Shown here piece by piece: positions 32,719 to 42,314 of a stretch of 57,611 nt of DNA. Positions within the stretch are counted from its first letter, which is position 1, and each line of letters begins with the position of its first letter. Under the pieces are notes generated by a model that saw nothing but the letters and a program-made list of their open reading frames with translations, searched no databases and had not been told where the DNA came from. The DNA is from an uncultured Clostridia bacterium. Lineage in GTDB: Bacteria > Bacillota > Clostridia > Oscillospirales > Ruminococcaceae. The translations under genes were made by a program, and so were the position numbers. The stretch spans positions 1 through 57,611 of the forward strand of contig CANQWD010000015.1 in the NCBI GenBank assembly GCA_947627465.1. Direction: 5' to 3'.

Positions 32719-34023
32719 TCAATATGCTTGATTAAGCTCGCGCATAACTATGTACATTTTGTTAACGCCGCGCTTTTTGAGTATTTCGGCGGTCGTGTGG
32801 TCGATTATCTCTCCAGGGTAGATAAGCGGAACGCCGGGAGGACACACAGACTTCATTTCCGCGCATATCTCGCCGCGTGCCGCTTCAATGGGCACCAGCT
32901 TGCGCGGCTTATACATTGCCTCCCACATCGGCATGCCCTCGGTGGCTTTTATCGCGGGATATGTTACAAGCGGCTGAGGATTTCGCATTAAAACGAACTT
33001 TATCGCCATTTCGGCGCGTTCGCAGTCTTCAATCGTCGAAACGCCCGAAAACATCAGCACAACATAGTTTTCGTCCGCCATCTCCGGCTCTACGCCGTTT
33101 GAGCGCAGCGCCGCCGCATACTCAAAGCCGCTCATTCCGCATTCGCGCGCGTTTATCGTAACGCGCAGCGGGTCGCTCTTTTTTAACGGTATACCGCACA
33201 TTGCAAGATCTGCTTTAAGCGCTGCAACAGCCTCGCACGCGTTGTTTATCATTTGAACGTTTTGCACGATAAGTCCGTTAAAACGGTCAAGGCTCTCCAA
33301 AATCAAGTAGGAGGGACTTGAAGAACCGAACACCGACATAAATTCTTTTGCGCGCGAAAAATCCACGCCATCCGTAAAATGCAGATACGCACCACCCGTC
33401 AAAATGGGCAAGGTCTTATGAGCGCTTTCCACGCACATCAGCGGAAAACCCAGCTCCAACGGGTGCAGATACTCCGTGCCGAACTCGCGCTTGTCTATGA
33501 ATTTTAGGTAGGAGCCGTGAGCGTTGTCAATAAGCACGGGAATATTCGGCTTTACAAACTTCCACGTTCCGCCGTAATAATCGATATTCGTTATAAACAA
33601 AGCGTCCGCGCCGACCAGAGCGCGAGAGTCGTATTTGACGTTCGCCGAAAGGAACTCGTCGGGATAAAGCCACTTGATCTTCAAGTGAAGCGCGGCGCAG
33701 GCGTTCGCAAAGGCTCTATGGGAGTAGCGGGAAGCCGCTATTGTTTTACAGCCTTGAGCCTTCAGCAGCGCCAGACCCGTTTGGATTGCCAAGGTGCTGC
33801 CGCCGCAGGAATAACAGGTCCTTTTCGCGCCGAACAGACTTGCCGCCATAGCCTCGCTTGCCGCGATAATACCGCCGCTCGTGTCTGTGTCGTATAGGCT
33901 GTCCGCGCCCTGAACCTCGGTTATGTCATGCGGAAACTCGCCGTTGTGCCCCGGCATGTGCAGGCGCAGGCGGTTATCGAGAGTGTATTTTTCCAGAAAA
34001 TTACAAATCGGTGTATTCATCAT
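32719..34023 (-). CDS. Orn/Lys/Arg decarboxylase family, PLP-dependent, short form
   Basis: 434 aa. Fold-type I PLP enzyme: YSCGGSTLAIQTGLALL (cofactor phosphate region), VLIDNAHGSYLKF (Asp binding the pyridine N and conserved His), and SAHKTLPILTGGAYLH with the Schiff-base Lys. The N-terminal HMPGHN motif is typical of the family. At 434 residues it lacks the N-terminal wing of the inducible E. coli enzymes and resembles the short Firmicutes SpeA/YaaO type. Probable role: polyamine precursor synthesis; which basic amino acid it uses cannot be told. Confidence 0.88.
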   Translation of the reverse strand: MMNTPICNFLEKYTLDNRLRLHMPGHNGEFPHDITEVQGADSLYDTDTSGGIIAASEAMAASLFGAKRTCYSCGGSTLAIQTGLALLKAQGCKTIAASRYSHRAFANACAALHLKIKWLYPDEFLSANVKYDSRALVGADALFITNIDYYGGTWKFVKPNIPVLIDNAHGSYLKFIDKREFGTEYLHPLELGFPLMCVESAHKTLPILTGGAYLHFTDGVDFSRAKEFMSVFGSSSPSYLILESLDRFNGLIVQNVQMINNACEAVAALKADLAMCGIPLKKSDPLRVTINARECGMSGFEYAAALRSNGVEPEMADENYVVLMFSGVSTIEDCERAEMAIKFVLMRNPQPLVTYPAIKATEGMPMWEAMYKPRKLVPIEAARGEICAEMKSVCPPGVPLIYPGEIIDHTTAEILKKRGVNKMYIVMRELNQAY

Positions 34024-34074
34024 AATAACATCGTTCCCTTCGTTATGACGATTTTGAATTGTATTGGTTTTCTC

Positions 34075-34176
34075 TATAGCGATCCACGAAAATAACGCTG
34101 CATTTCAATTAAACATTATAATGCGAGGCATGGGCTTAAAAGTACTAATGCTGCCTAAATTGCGTGGATTGCTATA
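34075..34176. repeat. 102-nt inverted-repeat element between decarboxylase and foldase genes
   Basis: TATAGCGATCCACG (34075-34088) pairs with CGTGGATTGCTATA (34163-34176) with a single G-T wobble. Inside are GCATT (34100-34104)/AATGC (34120-34124) and AGGCA...TGCCT. Both flanking genes read leftward, so the element could be the 3' UTR/terminator of the foldase gene, a small RNA or a MITE. It is AT-rich inside with no ORF. Confidence 0.5.
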
Positions 34177-34189
34177 ATCAGTCACACCG

Positions 34190-35605
34190 CTATTCATCCG
34201 TCGGGACAGCAGTGTCGTCGGAATTGGCTTCGGAAGCGGAACTTTCGGCAGCGGAATCGTCTATGCGCAAAGTCTCGTAATCTATCTCAAACGCGTAATC
34301 TTCGCCCCACTCCTGCATTTTCAAGCTGTATTCGCGAAGCTTAAGCTGCTCAAACACATAATCTATGAAACTTTTTTTCGATTCATCGGAAACTTTCGCG
34401 TCTCCCGTATATACCATTATATGCACGCCGTAGTCGGTAACGCAAGTCGTTTTGCCGCCTATTTTTTCCGGAACGAACGCCGCTGCCTGAAACTCCTCCA
34501 TATACCTGTTCGTATTCGGAATTACGGTGTAGCCATCGGGGTACATAAGCGAACCTTGCGCGTCGTCGCTGTACTCCTTGACAAGATCGTCGATGTCAGC
34601 GCCCTCGTCAAGCTTTTTCTCCACTTCCTCGCGCTTTGACTTAAGTCCCTCCGCTTTTTCCTCGCGGAGCTTGTCGGCTTCATCATCCTTACCGTCGTTT
34701 CGGAGAGTTTGAAGCTCGGTTTTTGTATCGTTGTCAAAGCCCAGCAATACGTGCTTTACAAGCCGCGAACCCTCGGGGAGCCAGATGTCGCTGTAGCCGT
34801 TATTCAGATACTTGTCGGGGTCGCTTTTGTAAAGCTCCTCCGCTTGTTCCACCGCGCCCTCGAACTCCTTTTCGGCGTCCTCGCGCGTTACGCTTTCACC
34901 GAGCTTTGTTTTCAGCTTTTCGGTTATCTTGCTGCTTTTTGCCCACCAATAAAGATCGTCGCGCGTCATTCCGCATTTTGACAACATTTCGTCAAGCATC
35001 TCATTGCCGCGCGTTTCCTTTTCCTCGTCGGAGAGGATAGACTGACTTTCCGCGGCGCTCGTTTCGCCGGACGTGTCGCTTGAAGCGCTGTCCGCTTCGC
35101 TTTCGGCTTCACTTGCGGTTTGGCTTTCGGCTCCGCTTTCACTTTCGCTTTGTGAAGCATTTGCTTCCTGCTCTGCCTCTTGTTCGGCTTTGTTTCCGAA
35201 ATATGCTATCTGCTCCTTGATCTTTTCGTCAAATTCGTCGTCGACGGCTTTTTGCTCCTCCTCGGTGAGGTCGTAAACGCCAAGCTCTTTTGCCTTTTGC
35301 ACAATTATCTGCTCATTTACCAGATATTGTATAATTTTTTCACGCTGCGTTTTACAAGTCTCGGCCACATTTTCCAATGTATCGTCGGTTATTCCGCTGT
35401 TCACCAAATAATATTTATATTCTTTACCGAACATCTCGTAGGTTACTTGCAATTCATCATCGGAGCCGCTTGTGGAATGCGCCACCACCGCATCGGGCTT
35501 CGGCTCGGAATTTGTGTTCACCTTTACTGAGCAGCCGCAAAGCGCGCCCGCCAACACAAGCGCGGTTCCCGCGCGTAACATTTTTGTTATTTTCGTCTTT
35601 CCCAT
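34190..35605 (-). CDS. PrsA-like lipoprotein foldase (peptidyl-prolyl isomerase)
   Basis: 471 aa. Lipoprotein signal: basic start, hydrophobic core, then LAGALCGC with Cys25 as probable lipidated residue (the -2 Cys is unusual). SurA_N-like chaperone region with two helical blocks around a low-complexity Ser/Glu/Ala stretch (about 150-195). Parvulin-type domain about 285-420 (LVKHVLLGF...ADIDDLVKEYSDD...YPDGY...YGVHIMVY). Acidic Ser-rich tail. Helps fold exported proteins at the outer face of the membrane. An extended -10 (TGCTATAAT, minus strand, about 35852-35860) lies about 250 bases upstream. Confidence 0.88.
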   Translation of the reverse strand: MGKTKITKMLRAGTALVLAGALCGCSVKVNTNSEPKPDAVVAHSTSGSDDELQVTYEMFGKEYKYYLVNSGITDDTLENVAETCKTQREKIIQYLVNEQIIVQKAKELGVYDLTEEEQKAVDDEFDEKIKEQIAYFGNKAEQEAEQEANASQSESESGAESQTASEAESEADSASSDTSGETSAAESQSILSDEEKETRGNEMLDEMLSKCGMTRDDLYWWAKSSKITEKLKTKLGESVTREDAEKEFEGAVEQAEELYKSDPDKYLNNGYSDIWLPEGSRLVKHVLLGFDNDTKTELQTLRNDGKDDEADKLREEKAEGLKSKREEVEKKLDEGADIDDLVKEYSDDAQGSLMYPDGYTVIPNTNRYMEEFQAAAFVPEKIGGKTTCVTDYGVHIMVYTGDAKVSDESKKSFIDYVFEQLKLREYSLKMQEWGEDYAFEIDYETLRIDDSAAESSASEANSDDTAVPTDE

Positions 35606-36109
35606 TTTTTGCCTTTCTTTTGTAAAAATTATGTAAAAAATATTCTTCAGCTTGTAGAAAAAGTGTGTTTTTGTTTTCTCCCCCGCGAAGCGTTGGAGAG
35701 AACGCTGTTATAAAGCTCTTTTGGCACCGCAACAAATGAACCGGCTCACATAAAAAAGGTTTTTATACAGGCTGAAATATACTTTTCGGCATTTTTTACC
35801 GATAAAATACTTTAAGACAACATATTTTAACGACAAACATACCTTTATATCATTATAGCACAAATCCCAAAAAAAATAAAGACAAACTCGCAAATATTTC
35901 AAAAAAAGTAATGAAATTTTTTTAAATTTATGTTATAATATAAAAAACGTTGGAAACTTACAGTGAAAACATTAAAATTTCAATGAGCATTGCATTGGTA
36001 GTAAAAATATGTTATAATAGAATAAGATATCGTCAAAGCGCGGTTTTTCGGCTTTTTTCGATACCAAATGTAATATTACGCTGATAAATAACAGGGGGTT
36101 ATGTTAAAT
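35606..36109. promoter_or_regulatory. 504-bp AT-rich intergenic promoter region
   Basis: No gene seen. It separates divergent transcription units. Plus-strand TATAAT boxes occur at 35934-35939 and 36013-36018, the latter with TTGCAT 17 bases upstream (35990-35995) for the BMP lipoprotein gene. The minus strand has TGCTATAAT near 35852-35860 for the foldase gene. A palindrome-rich 19-mer at 35673-35691 (TTTTCTCCCCC followed by GCGAAGCG) is repeated at 37305-37323. Confidence 0.5.
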
Positions 36110-37297
36110 ATGGCTTTTAGAAAAATAGATGCCGCGAGATTTCTCGCAGCTGTGTTGGCGGTCACAATGACGCTCGGATTTACGGGCTGCAATAACGGCG
36201 ACGACGATTCTTCGTCAAGCTCCGTTTCCTCCGGATCCGATGACGAAAACAAGATCGAAAACCACAAGGTGGGGTACATCTTCCGCGAGAGCGCTTCCGA
36301 AAGCGGCTTTGCGGCGCAGCTGTGCGAACAGCGCGACAGAGCCTCCACTCGTTCGAGCGTGGAGACTTGTTACATCGAAAACGTGACGCTTACCGACTTT
36401 GAGGGCGCTGTCAAGGCATTATCGAACGACGGCTGCACGGATATCGTGGCTTGCAGTCCGACTTACGCTAACGTTCTGAACGCCGTGGCGAAAAAGTATC
36501 TCGATCTGAACTTCATAAGCATCGGCGCAATCGACGGAGGGATAAATGTCAGCGCGTACTGCGAGGCAACTTATCAGGGCGCGTATGTGGCGGGCTTGGT
36601 CGCGGATTTCAACTCCTCGGCGAAAAAGATCGGCGTTGTGGTCGATCCCGGGCTTACGAGCGAGGTGGCTGTCGTGAACGCCGTGCAGCTCGGCTCTCAG
36701 CTTAATCAGGACGGCGGCTCTACCGTTTACACGGCTGCAGCGGAGAGCGACAAAGAGATAGAGCAGGCGATAAACGAGCTTAGGAAAAACGGCTGCGACG
36801 TTATCGTATGTTACACGAACTCGGCGCACTCGGCGGATTACTGCGAAAAGAACAACATCAAATTTATCGGCTGTCTCGATTACAGCGAGGAGGAAAACAA
36901 GTTCTCCAATATGATCATGTATTTCTATTGCAGACGTGACAGCTACTTCCTCGCGCAATTCAAGTCAATGAAGCTCGGTACTTGGGCAACGGACGCTTAC
37001 ATAGGCGACATGAGCAACGGCACGGTGAACGTCTCGCCCGCGCTGAAGAAGGCGGCGAACGACGGCACGCAGAAGCTTATCGACGCGATCGTGCCGTACA
37101 TCACGGGCGGAACGGCTATCGTGTTCAAGGGACCGATCAAGGACGCCTCCGGAAACGTCAAGCTGCTTGAAACGGACGAACTTACGGATTCGCAGATACT
37201 CGGTATGAACTGGTATGTTGAACACGTTGAGGCGGTGGGCGACTTTAGGCAGGCACAAACCGAGATCAAGCCCAATCAATTTGACATCAAGACTTAA
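36110..37297 (+). CDS. BMP-family substrate-binding lipoprotein (PnrA/Med-like)
   Basis: 395 aa from the second ATG (36110; a first ATG at 36101 sits only 2 bases after AGGGGG). Lipobox TLGFTGC near residue 29, a Ser/Asp-rich spacer, then a two-lobed periplasmic-binding fold: HKVGYIFRESASESGF, DIVACSPTYANVLNAVAKKY, YQGAYVAGLVADFNSS, KIGVVVDPG and NGCDVIVCYTNSAHSADY follow BMP/PnrA nucleoside receptors (typical GY.AG..A......K.G.v.G). No ABC permease or ATPase is adjacent, so it either serves a remote transporter or works alone, like Med. Confidence 0.88.
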   Translation: MAFRKIDAARFLAAVLAVTMTLGFTGCNNGDDDSSSSSVSSGSDDENKIENHKVGYIFRESASESGFAAQLCEQRDRASTRSSVETCYIENVTLTDFEGAVKALSNDGCTDIVACSPTYANVLNAVAKKYLDLNFISIGAIDGGINVSAYCEATYQGAYVAGLVADFNSSAKKIGVVVDPGLTSEVAVVNAVQLGSQLNQDGGSTVYTAAAESDKEIEQAINELRKNGCDVIVCYTNSAHSADYCEKNNIKFIGCLDYSEEENKFSNMIMYFYCRRDSYFLAQFKSMKLGTWATDAYIGDMSNGTVNVSPALKKAANDGTQKLIDAIVPYITGGTAIVFKGPIKDASGNVKLLETDELTDSQILGMNWYVEHVEAVGDFRQAQTEIKPNQFDIKT

Positions 37298-37306
37298 ATA
37301 CAGATT

Positions 37307-37337
37307 TTCTCCCCCGCGAAGCGGGGGAGAAGTTTTG
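37307..37337 (+). terminator. Intrinsic terminator of the BMP lipoprotein gene
   Basis: Perfect 11-bp stem TTCTCCCCCGC / GCGGGGGAGAA with a GAA loop, followed by GTTTTG, 10 bases after the stop. Confidence 0.85.
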
Positions 37338-37370
37338 TATAATAACCTGTTTTAAAGAACTTAATAAAAG

Positions 37371-37403
37371 TGCGCTCTCACCCGCTTTGCGGAGGAGAGC
37401 GCA
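37371..37403. terminator. Bidirectional hairpin between convergent genes
   Basis: TGCGCTCTC (37371-37379) pairs with GAGAGCGCA (37395-37403), followed by A7 (a T tract when read leftward). It can terminate the minus-strand regulator gene. Confidence 0.65.
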
Positions 37404-37481
37404 AAAAAATTTTCTTTTATTGTTCCTTTTCATTGGATCAAACGAAGATATACGCGGACTTACCCTCTCGGTTATGCGGTT

Positions 37482-40400
37482 TCACGATTCCGCGCGTGCT
37501 GCGGTGACGTCGCTTGCCACGATGATATAATTTGTCACGCCCGAGGAGGACTTGCCTATTTCGTCAACGCTCACGCGCACAACGCGGTTCAGCTTGCCGT
37601 GCTTTATCCGCACGTCGCTTGTTTTCACTCCGGAGCCGAGCGCCGTTTTAAGAAGCTCATTCAAACGTTCGGGCTTATCGCGCGGCACGTCGAACACGCT
37701 GTAAAACTTATCGTTCGCGTAAGTTATCTCAACGGCGCGGTCATTCAGGCTCACAAGAGCAAGACCGTCATGAAAGTTTCGCACGATGGTTTCAAGCCGC
37801 TTTTGATCGTTGTATTTTTCGGTAACGTCGGCGACGATAACCATATAAACGCGCTTTCCGTTATCGGAGTTGTAAAGTCCGACTGTAAGATCGATAGCGG
37901 CGTTTTTGCCGTCGCTTTTTGTCACGCGGTACGGCAGGTTCACTATGCCGCCGCGCTTTACCGCCTCGTTTATCGTGTTGAGGTCGCCGTTTTGGATATT
38001 GGAATAAACCTTGTCGAAAATGTCCGGGTCGTCGGTTTTTTCAATGCCGATAGTGCTCCAAAAGCTATCGTTGCTGTAAATGATATGCGGCTCATGCTTA
38101 TCGGAAACCTCAATGGTGAGAATTCCCGCGCCAACACGGCTCATCGCCTCGTCAACAAGCCTTTGATTTTCAAGAAGCTTCTGCCCTGTCCGCTTTTCGG
38201 CGTCGATATTGTTGGCTATCCCGATAAGGCGGGTCATACGGTCGCCCTCGAAAGTCCGCAGTTCGGTGAACCTGTACCAATAATACTTGCCGTCCACGCG
38301 GTTTTTCAGGCGAAACTCCTCGGTAGCTCTTCCGGGCATGCGTTCGGTGTGGAAAAGCCTTACCTTTTCGCGGTCGTCCGGGTGAGTGATACTTTCAAAG
38401 TTGTTGCCCTCCGTGATGTAATCGGTAACTTTATCCGTTTCAAAGCCGAAGATCGTCAAATCTCCCGCATAGAAAATGTCGCCCGTCACAAGGTCTATAT
38501 CCGCGATAGCCGAACCGGTCGTTTTGAGCAGCTCGTCTATGCGGTTTTCCGAAAGCGCCATTTTCTTGTCGTTTTCGATCTTTTCGGTTATATCGTTAAA
38601 GGCTATGCAGATTATCGGGTTTTCTTTTGTGCCGCCGAGCGTTCTGTGAACGCCGTCCAGATAAAGCAATTTCCCGTTTCTGTCGCGGCGGCAAACAGTC
38701 GCGTGGACGGCTTTATCCGTGCGGAGAGCTTCAAGGCAGGCGTTTTGCGATATCTCGGCGTACTCGGGCGGCATCATATCCCAAATGTTGATATGTTCAT
38801 CGCTGATATCGTCGGGAGAGTAGCCCATAATTTTTGCGTAGCCCTCGTTTACGCGGATAGCCTCAAGCTTGCCGTCGTACATCTCGTAAATGCCGAAGCC
38901 GCCGAACGCGCCGCTTATCAGCTTTGAAACCAGCGCGTTGCTGCCCAAAAGCTCGTTTACCTCTTTATTAAGCTCGTATCTTTCAATAACGGAGCTGTCG
39001 CCGCTTACCTTTTCAAGCGCGATGAGACGCGTGAACTCCTCCTCGGGAACGGGGCGCGAGAAATAATAGCCCTGAATGTAGGCGCAGCCTATGCTTACCA
39101 AAAAGTCGAACTGCTCTTTGGTCTCCACGCCCTCCGCCAGCATCGGGATATTCAGCCACTTGGACATTCTCGACACGGAGGTGACGATAGTTCCGACCTT
39201 GCCGTTCTCCTCAAAGCCCTGCATAAATTTCATGTCCAGCTTGAGGATATCTATCGGGATATCCTTGAGCGTATTCAGCGATGAATAACCGCTGCCGAAA
39301 TCGTCCATAAGCACGGGATAACCATTTTCGCGAAGTCTGCCTATCGTCTCGAGAAGCTGCGCGGGGTTGTCGTTATACGCGCTTTCGGTGATCTCTATGC
39401 GGAAATATTTCGGATCTATGCCATAGCGGTCTGTTATCGAGCTTATGCTGTCGAACAGGTACGGGTCGTAAAGGCTCATACGCGAAATGTTTACCGATAT
39501 CGGGAAATCGGGGTCGCCGTTTTCGCGGCGGCGTTTCATAAACTTGCAGACCTGTTCCAGAACATACAGATCAAGCTCCGCGATAAAGCCGTTTTTCTCG
39601 AAAACAGGCACGAATTTTCCGGGGCTTACCATTCCCTTGACCGGGTGATTCCAGCGCACAAGAGCCTCGGCGCTTGTGAAGCGCCCTGCTTTTATTCCGT
39701 AAACGGGCTGATAGTATACGCAAAACTCTCCGTTTTTCAGAGCGCGTGCGCTTTCGTCGCATATCTCCTGCTCCTCGATCATGGCGAGATGCATTTTTTC
39801 GTCGTAAAACGCAATGTGCTCATGGTAGCTGCCCGTTATCGAACGGCAGGCTATCGAAGCTCTGTCCGCCATGTTTTCAACGGACATCGCGCGGTCCGTT
39901 ATAGTGTAAACGCCTATGTAATACTGAATGTCATGCGTTAAAACTCCGCTTTGCGAAACGGCGCTTTGTATCGTCTGCAAGACGGTCTGCGGGTGAACGC
40001 CGCGCTCGGAATAGGGTGTTAATATCATAAAGTTATCCGCGAAAAAGCGCGCGAAAATACCTCTTCCCTCAAACAGTTTCCGAATGGCTTCCGCTATCGT
40101 TATCAGCACCTTATCGCCGACGTCGCGCCCAAGCAAGTCGTTTACGACTTTAAAGGAGCCGATGTTCAATTTCATCAGCGAAAACTCCGACAGGGGATTT
40201 TCGTCAAGCACACGGCGGGCGTTACGCAAAAACGCGAGACGGTTAAAAAGCCCCGTAAGCGGGTCGAAATACGCGGCGGCGCGCAGCTCGTCCTCGAAGT
40301 ATTTGTCCTTTGTGATATCGGTTATGAACGAATAGAGCTTCATTTTGCCGTCGTCCTCGCCGCGCATCATCTGGCAGCGCATTGAAAGCCATATTTCTTC

Positions 40401-41501
40401 ATTCTTATTGGAAACGCACTTGAAATCGTATTTGAACTCGCCGCCCGTTTCGGGGATAGACAATATCTTTCCGCGCATAACTTCGACGTCGTGGGCGGAT
40501 ACGCCGCGACTTGGTCGGTCGAAGATCGCCGCTACGCACTCCTCGCTGCTTGAATAACCGAGCATATCGACCAAGCCTCGATTTACGAATTCGGTATAAA
40601 ATCTGCCGTTCTTGCCGCGCTGTGAAAGCGAAAGCCCGCCGGGAGCGTTGTTGAACACGGTTTCCAGACGCTCTTGATTTTCACGTAGCCGACGGTCGTT
40701 ATCCTCGGCGCGAAGCTCCTGTCGCTTTTCGGCGTTTATATCCAGGAACACGCAATAAAGCTCGGTCACGCCTTGCTTTTCGCTGATCCCTCCCGCGGTA
40801 ATTCTTATCCAGCGGCAAGTCTCGGGGCGGCTCTCGTCGCCTATCGCGAACACGAACGTAAAGCTGTTCTCTTTTTTTGCTGTTTCGATAAGCTCATTAA
40901 GCCATTCGGGGCGCTTGGGCATTATAAACTGCATTGAAAATCCGTTGGGATCCATTCCGAAAAGCGCGGGCAGTTCACTGTTATAATATGTGCAGTCGGC
41001 GGTTTTGCCGTCCGTTTCGATTATCGCCACGCCTCCGGGCAGGTTTTCCATAAACGCGCTTAGGCGGCGTTCCGAGACTACCTCGCGTTTGAGCATTTCG
41101 TTTTCGCTGCGTATTTTATCAAGCTCGCAAAGGCGCAAAACGCTTTTTACTCGTCTGCGTATAACGTTCATGTCCTCGCCGCGCGACACAAAATCCACGG
41201 CTCCCAGCTCGTAGGAACGCTTCTGCGCGGACGGGTCGCTGTCGGACGTAACCACCACGACCGGTATTGTCCTTAAATATTCGTCCGCGTTAATTGTCTG
41301 CAAAACGTCGTAGCCGTCGGGCTTCGGCATTAGCATATCCAACAGCACCACGTCGGGCGGGTTTTCGCCGCGCATTATCTTCAGCGCTTCTTCGCCGCCT
41401 CTTGCCGTGATTATATTATAACTGTCCTTTAACATTTCGGACATAAGCTCTATATTATGTTCGGCGTCATCAACAATTAAAACGGTATAGCGTTTTTCCA
41501 T
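37482..41501 (-). CDS. REC-PAS-PAS-GGDEF-EAL-PAS multi-domain c-di-GMP regulator
   Basis: 1339 aa. Receiver domain at 1-120 with acidic pair D11/D12 and phospho-acceptor D55 (VVLLDMLMP); the usual Lys is Arg (DFVSRGED). Two PAS domains about 140-410. GGDEF domain (YFDPLTGLFNRLAF...) has FADNF in place of GGDEF, so it is unlikely to make c-di-GMP. EAL domain looks active: SAEALVRWNHP, ITES, MDDFGSGYSSLNTL, AEGVET, QGYYFSRP. At least three more PAS domains follow (about 880-1330). No membrane segment. Predicted cytoplasmic phosphodiesterase. Order with EAL in the middle and PAS at the C-terminus is unusual. No histidine kinase adjacent. Confidence 0.92.
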   Translation of the reverse strand: MEKRYTVLIVDDAEHNIELMSEMLKDSYNIITARGGEEALKIMRGENPPDVVLLDMLMPKPDGYDVLQTINADEYLRTIPVVVVTSDSDPSAQKRSYELGAVDFVSRGEDMNVIRRRVKSVLRLCELDKIRSENEMLKREVVSERRLSAFMENLPGGVAIIETDGKTADCTYYNSELPALFGMDPNGFSMQFIMPKRPEWLNELIETAKKENSFTFVFAIGDESRPETCRWIRITAGGISEKQGVTELYCVFLDINAEKRQELRAEDNDRRLRENQERLETVFNNAPGGLSLSQRGKNGRFYTEFVNRGLVDMLGYSSSEECVAAIFDRPSRGVSAHDVEVMRGKILSIPETGGEFKYDFKCVSNKNEEIWLSMRCQMMRGEDDGKMKLYSFITDITKDKYFEDELRAAAYFDPLTGLFNRLAFLRNARRVLDENPLSEFSLMKLNIGSFKVVNDLLGRDVGDKVLITIAEAIRKLFEGRGIFARFFADNFMILTPYSERGVHPQTVLQTIQSAVSQSGVLTHDIQYYIGVYTITDRAMSVENMADRASIACRSITGSYHEHIAFYDEKMHLAMIEEQEICDESARALKNGEFCVYYQPVYGIKAGRFTSAEALVRWNHPVKGMVSPGKFVPVFEKNGFIAELDLYVLEQVCKFMKRRRENGDPDFPISVNISRMSLYDPYLFDSISSITDRYGIDPKYFRIEITESAYNDNPAQLLETIGRLRENGYPVLMDDFGSGYSSLNTLKDIPIDILKLDMKFMQGFEENGKVGTIVTSVSRMSKWLNIPMLAEGVETKEQFDFLVSIGCAYIQGYYFSRPVPEEEFTRLIALEKVSGDSSVIERYELNKEVNELLGSNALVSKLISGAFGGFGIYEMYDGKLEAIRVNEGYAKIMGYSPDDISDEHINIWDMMPPEYAEISQNACLEALRTDKAVHATVCRRDRNGKLLYLDGVHRTLGGTKENPIICIAFNDITEKIENDKKMALSENRIDELLKTTGSAIADIDLVTGDIFYAGDLTIFGFETDKVTDYITEGNNFESITHPDDREKVRLFHTERMPGRATEEFRLKNRVDGKYYWYRFTELRTFEGDRMTRLIGIANNIDAEKRTGQKLLENQRLVDEAMSRVGAGILTIEVSDKHEPHIIYSNDSFWSTIGIEKTDDPDIFDKVYSNIQNGDLNTINEAVKRGGIVNLPYRVTKSDGKNAAIDLTVGLYNSDNGKRVYMVIVADVTEKYNDQKRLETIVRNFHDGLALVSLNDRAVEITYANDKFYSVFDVPRDKPERLNELLKTALGSGVKTSDVRIKHGKLNRVVRVSVDEIGKSSSGVTNYIIVASDVTAARAES

Positions 41502-41753
41502 AATTTGATGCTCCTTTTAATAGGTTCGGTTCTCAATTCGTTTTTTGGCATAGTTCCTATAATAATCTACTATAATTGTACAACAAACAGCGAAAATTGT
41601 CAATAGATATTTGTGAAAGTTGGATTTTTTTGTTGAAATTGCTGTTTTTTGCACGTTGTGGGTTGACGGTTGAAATTTTCCGCGGAATTTGATAAAATAG
41701 TGTAAGATTTACATTTCCTCCGCGTCAGTATAAATGAGAGAGGAAGTGACGTT
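41502..41753 (+). promoter_or_regulatory. Divergent intergenic region with ECF sigma gene promoter
   Basis: TTGAAA (41670-41675), 17 bases, TAAAAT (41693-41698), about 55 bases before the sigma gene. A perfect TTCCGCGGAA palindrome (41678-41687) sits inside the spacer and is a good operator position. No gene seen here. Confidence 0.5.
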
Positions 41754-42314
41754 ATGACCGACGGCGAGATAACGAAGCTTTTTGAACTGCGCGATGAAAG
41801 CGCTGTTGCGGAAACGCAGAAAGCTTTCGGCAAGTACTGCGAAAAGATCGCGCGGAACATTTTGGAAAACGAACAGGAAGTTCAAGACTGCGTAAACGAG
41901 GTTTACTTTAAAGTTTGGGAAAGCATTCCTCCGGAGCGCCCGCGCAGTCTGGCGGCTTATCTTGCAAAAATAACGCGAAACGCCGCGCTTTCGCGTTATC
42001 GAAAAAACTCCGCCGAAAAGCGCGGCGGCGGAAGAGTTCCGCTTATCCTTGACGAGCTTTCGGAACTGGTGAGCGACGGCATGAGCGTTGAACAAACCTT
42101 CGAGCGCCGCGAGCTTATTGCCGAGATCAACCGCTTTTTGGAAACGCTGCCCGACAGGAACCGTCAAATTTTCATTGGGCGGTTCGTGCTCTGCGAGAGC
42201 GTGCGCGATATCGCGAAGCGCTTCGGAATGACCGCCAATGGCGTTTCCGTAAACATCAACCGCACCAAAAAACAACTCAGAAAACATCTTATTAAGGAGG
42301 GCTATGAATTATGA
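41754..42314 (+). CDS. ECF-type RNA polymerase sigma factor
   Basis: 186 aa. Region 2 about 25-90 (CEKIARNILENEQEVQDCVNEVYFKVWESIP) with the -10-binding helix. Region 4 about 125-180 (LETLPDRNRQIFIGRFVLCESVRDIAKRFGMTANGVSVNINRTKKQLRKHL), an HTH that reads the -35. The linker is short, as in ECF sigmas. Its stop overlaps the start of a membrane protein gene by four bases, the usual arrangement with a cognate anti-sigma factor. Confidence 0.93.
   Translation: MTDGEITKLFELRDESAVAETQKAFGKYCEKIARNILENEQEVQDCVNEVYFKVWESIPPERPRSLAAYLAKITRNAALSRYRKNSAEKRGGGRVPLILDELSELVSDGMSVEQTFERRELIAEINRFLETLPDRNRQIFIGRFVLCESVRDIAKRFGMTANGVSVNINRTKKQLRKHLIKEGYEL

Noticed and set aside
37599-38927. 442-codon plus-strand open frame over the c-di-GMP regulator
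   Set aside because: Reverse complement of PAS-coding sequence with GC-rich codons; no start signal and no domain.
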